From DATARH01 sp036008175 (lineage in GTDB: Bacteria > Pseudomonadota > Alphaproteobacteria > ATCC43930 > CGMCC-115725): a stretch of DNA of 64,000 nt. How positions within the stretch are numbered: the first letter of the stretch is position 1; every line of letters begins with the position of its first letter. The position numbers and the translations under genes were made by a program. The notes below the pieces were generated by a model. That model was not told where the DNA came from. It saw nothing but the letters and a program-made list of their open reading frames with translations, and did no database searches. The stretch is taken from NCBI GenBank assembly GCA_036008175.1, contig DASYOB010000098.1, positions 1-64,000 on the forward strand, given 5' to 3'. Positions 62,875 through 64,000 of this stretch are shown here, in pieces.

Positions 62875-64000
62875 CTTCCTGTTCGGCCTGGCGCAAGCGG
62901 CGAACCAGCGTCGTGCAGAGTTGCATCAGGACGCTCGGCCGCTGCTGCACCAGGCTGTGAAACCGGTCGCGCTGCAACACCAGCACCTCGACCTCGTCGA
63001 CCGCCGTCACGGTCGCCGAGCGCGGCTCGTCGTCGAACAGCGCCATCTCGCCGAAGAAGTCTCCGGTCGCCAGGCGCGCCAGCACGCGCCCACCCTTCCG
63101 CACCAGCACCTCGCCGCGGTGGACAATGCAGAGCCGATCGCCGGTCTCCCCTTCGGTGACGATCGGCTCGCCGGCGAGATAGGTCTCGGAACCCAGCGCG
63201 TGGTCGACCGCAATCAAATCGTCGAGGCTAGCCTCGGCGAACAACGGCACGTCGTGCAAGAAGGCGAGTCGGCTCATCAGAGCTTCCCGTGCGTAGGGGC
63301 AGCGGCCAGATGGTCGCTCGGTCAGCAACCGTGCCGTCTCGGCGACGACCGGCGACGGATCCTGCAACAGGCCGTCGTCGATTTTACCGGTTTCCGCGTG
63401 CCAGGCCACCGCGGCGGCAGCGCGCAGCCAAGGATCGGGCGATCCCATGGCATCGCGGAGCAAGGGTGCCGGGTCGCTCTTCCGCGCGCCTGGGGGCGCC
63501 TTGCCAGCATCGCCGTCCTCGATCAGGGGCAGGATCGGGATCACAAAACGGCGATGCGGCAGCGATGCGAGGCTCTCGATGGCGTTGGCGCGGCTGCGCT
63601 CTTCGGGGCTGGTCATCATCAGGCGGACCAGGCTCAACGTGCGGTGGTGTCCGAGCGCGTCGAGCGCATGCAGGACCAGCCGCAGCGTGCGGCGCCGCGC
63701 GTTGTCGAGCGCAGCGCGGATCGCCGGCCAACCCGGATGTTCGCGAGGAAAGGATCGGGCGAGGTGCTGATTGAAGGCGATAGTGGCGAACAGGCCGTGG
63801 TTCAGCTCATCGAACAGCCGATCGCTGGCGGCCGCTCCCTTCGCCAACCCGAGCGCATCGATGGCGGCCAGCCGCACCTCCTCGCGCTCGTGGTGCAACT
63901 GTAGGCAGATCGCAGCAGCCGCCTCGTCTCCACGGGCCCCAAGCGCCTCGGCCGCGGCCTGCCGCACTTCGGGCGAAGGATCGCCGAGCCCCTTTTGCGC
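62837..64000 (-). CDS. HEAT-repeat and cyclic nucleotide-binding protein (C-terminal part)
   Basis: At least 387 residues; the frame is open to the right edge, so the N-terminus is missing. HEAT-like helical repeats (about the first 250 residues, such as SPEVRQAAAEALGARGDEAA and EREEVRLAAIDALGLA) lead to a cNMP-binding domain (FAEASLDDLIAVDHALGSET, RLCIVHRGEVLVRK, LATGDFFGEMALFDDEPRSA). This C-terminal combination is known in proteins that begin with an ATP/ADP-translocase-like transporter, but only the missing part could show that. The stop lies inside the 17-bp hairpin. Confidence 0.75.
   Translation of the reverse strand, partial: AQKGLGDPSPEVRQAAAEALGARGDEAAAAICLQLHHEREEVRLAAIDALGLAKGAAASDRLFDELNHGLFATIAFNQHLARSFPREHPGWPAIRAALDNARRRTLRLVLHALDALGHHRTLSLVRLMMTSPEERSRANAIESLASLPHRRFVIPILPLIEDGDAGKAPPGARKSDPAPLLRDAMGSPDPWLRAAAAVAWHAETGKIDDGLLQDPSPVVAETARLLTERPSGRCPYAREALMSRLAFLHDVPLFAEASLDDLIAVDHALGSETYLAGEPIVTEGETGDRLCIVHRGEVLVRKGGRVLARLATGDFFGEMALFDDEPRSATVTAVDEVEVLVLQRDRFHSLVQQRPSVLMQLCTTLVRRLRQAEQEALATAPLLQPAR

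Overview
The window is GC-rich DNA from an alphaproteobacterium, probably of the Rhodospirillales/Reyranella kind. This is inferred from gene content and order: the ctaC-ctaD-ctaB-coxF-ctaG-ctaE-DUF983-SURF1 oxidase block, the plant-type glutamate-cysteine ligase, the pmbA/msbA/waaA/lpxK/lpxL envelope block, and dapA-smpB next to a family-5 uracil-DNA glycosylase. No rRNA, tRNA or CRISPR array is seen. Genes are dense, often overlap by 1 to 4 bases, and most of the window is ordinary chromosomal core.

Layout. 1-6866 is a worn, rearranged stretch. It holds a frameshifted small membrane gene, a secreted beta-helix protein, a 167-bp IS630-type deletion derivative, a two-helix membrane protein of unknown function, a fragment of an HEAGH metallopeptidase, and a tandem pair of tolC genes of which one is truncated, next to a pcm-like methyltransferase. 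6867-13849 holds folate (folK), NYN nuclease, DNA-repair glycosylases, smpB, dapA, a lytic transglycosylase and an AstE-like hydrolase. 13846-17868 is a two-gene signalling unit: an intact sensor kinase and a degenerate RpfC-like partner. 17987-23632 is catabolic (amidohydrolase, enoyl-CoA hydratase, peptide-type binding protein, GMC oxidoreductase, EpmC-like protein). 23953-28674 has a YihY protein, two small proteins and an EmrAB-type efflux pair.

28715-34939 (minus strand) encodes cytochrome c oxidase and its assembly factors. 35234-46626 holds tldD and pmbA (the TldD/E protease), a GH-A glycosidase, gshA, rsmE, ubiA and ubiD (ubiquinone), a small methyltransferase and an MFS transporter. 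46681-52464 is a lipid A/Kdo operon (msbA, DUF374 acyltransferase, waaA, lpxK, lpxL). 52485-54926 is a polyamine unit: agmatinase, then ornithine decarboxylase behind a structured leader of about 300 nt with a 16-codon upstream ORF and a hairpin that pairs the ribosome binding site. 55464-58791 pairs a thiolase with HMG-CoA lyase; between them sits a roughly 950-bp transposase-less element with 24-bp terminal inverted repeats that carries a methyltransferase gene. 58859-64000 has an amidase with a small GatC-like partner, a DUF4384 lipoprotein, a cupin, a Ser/Thr/Gly-rich secreted protein, a dienelactone hydrolase and the C-terminal part of a HEAT/cyclic-nucleotide-binding protein that runs off the right edge.

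The items most worth following up are the ornithine decarboxylase leader, the methyltransferase-carrying inverted-repeat element, the kinase/pseudokinase pair and the partial tolC duplication.
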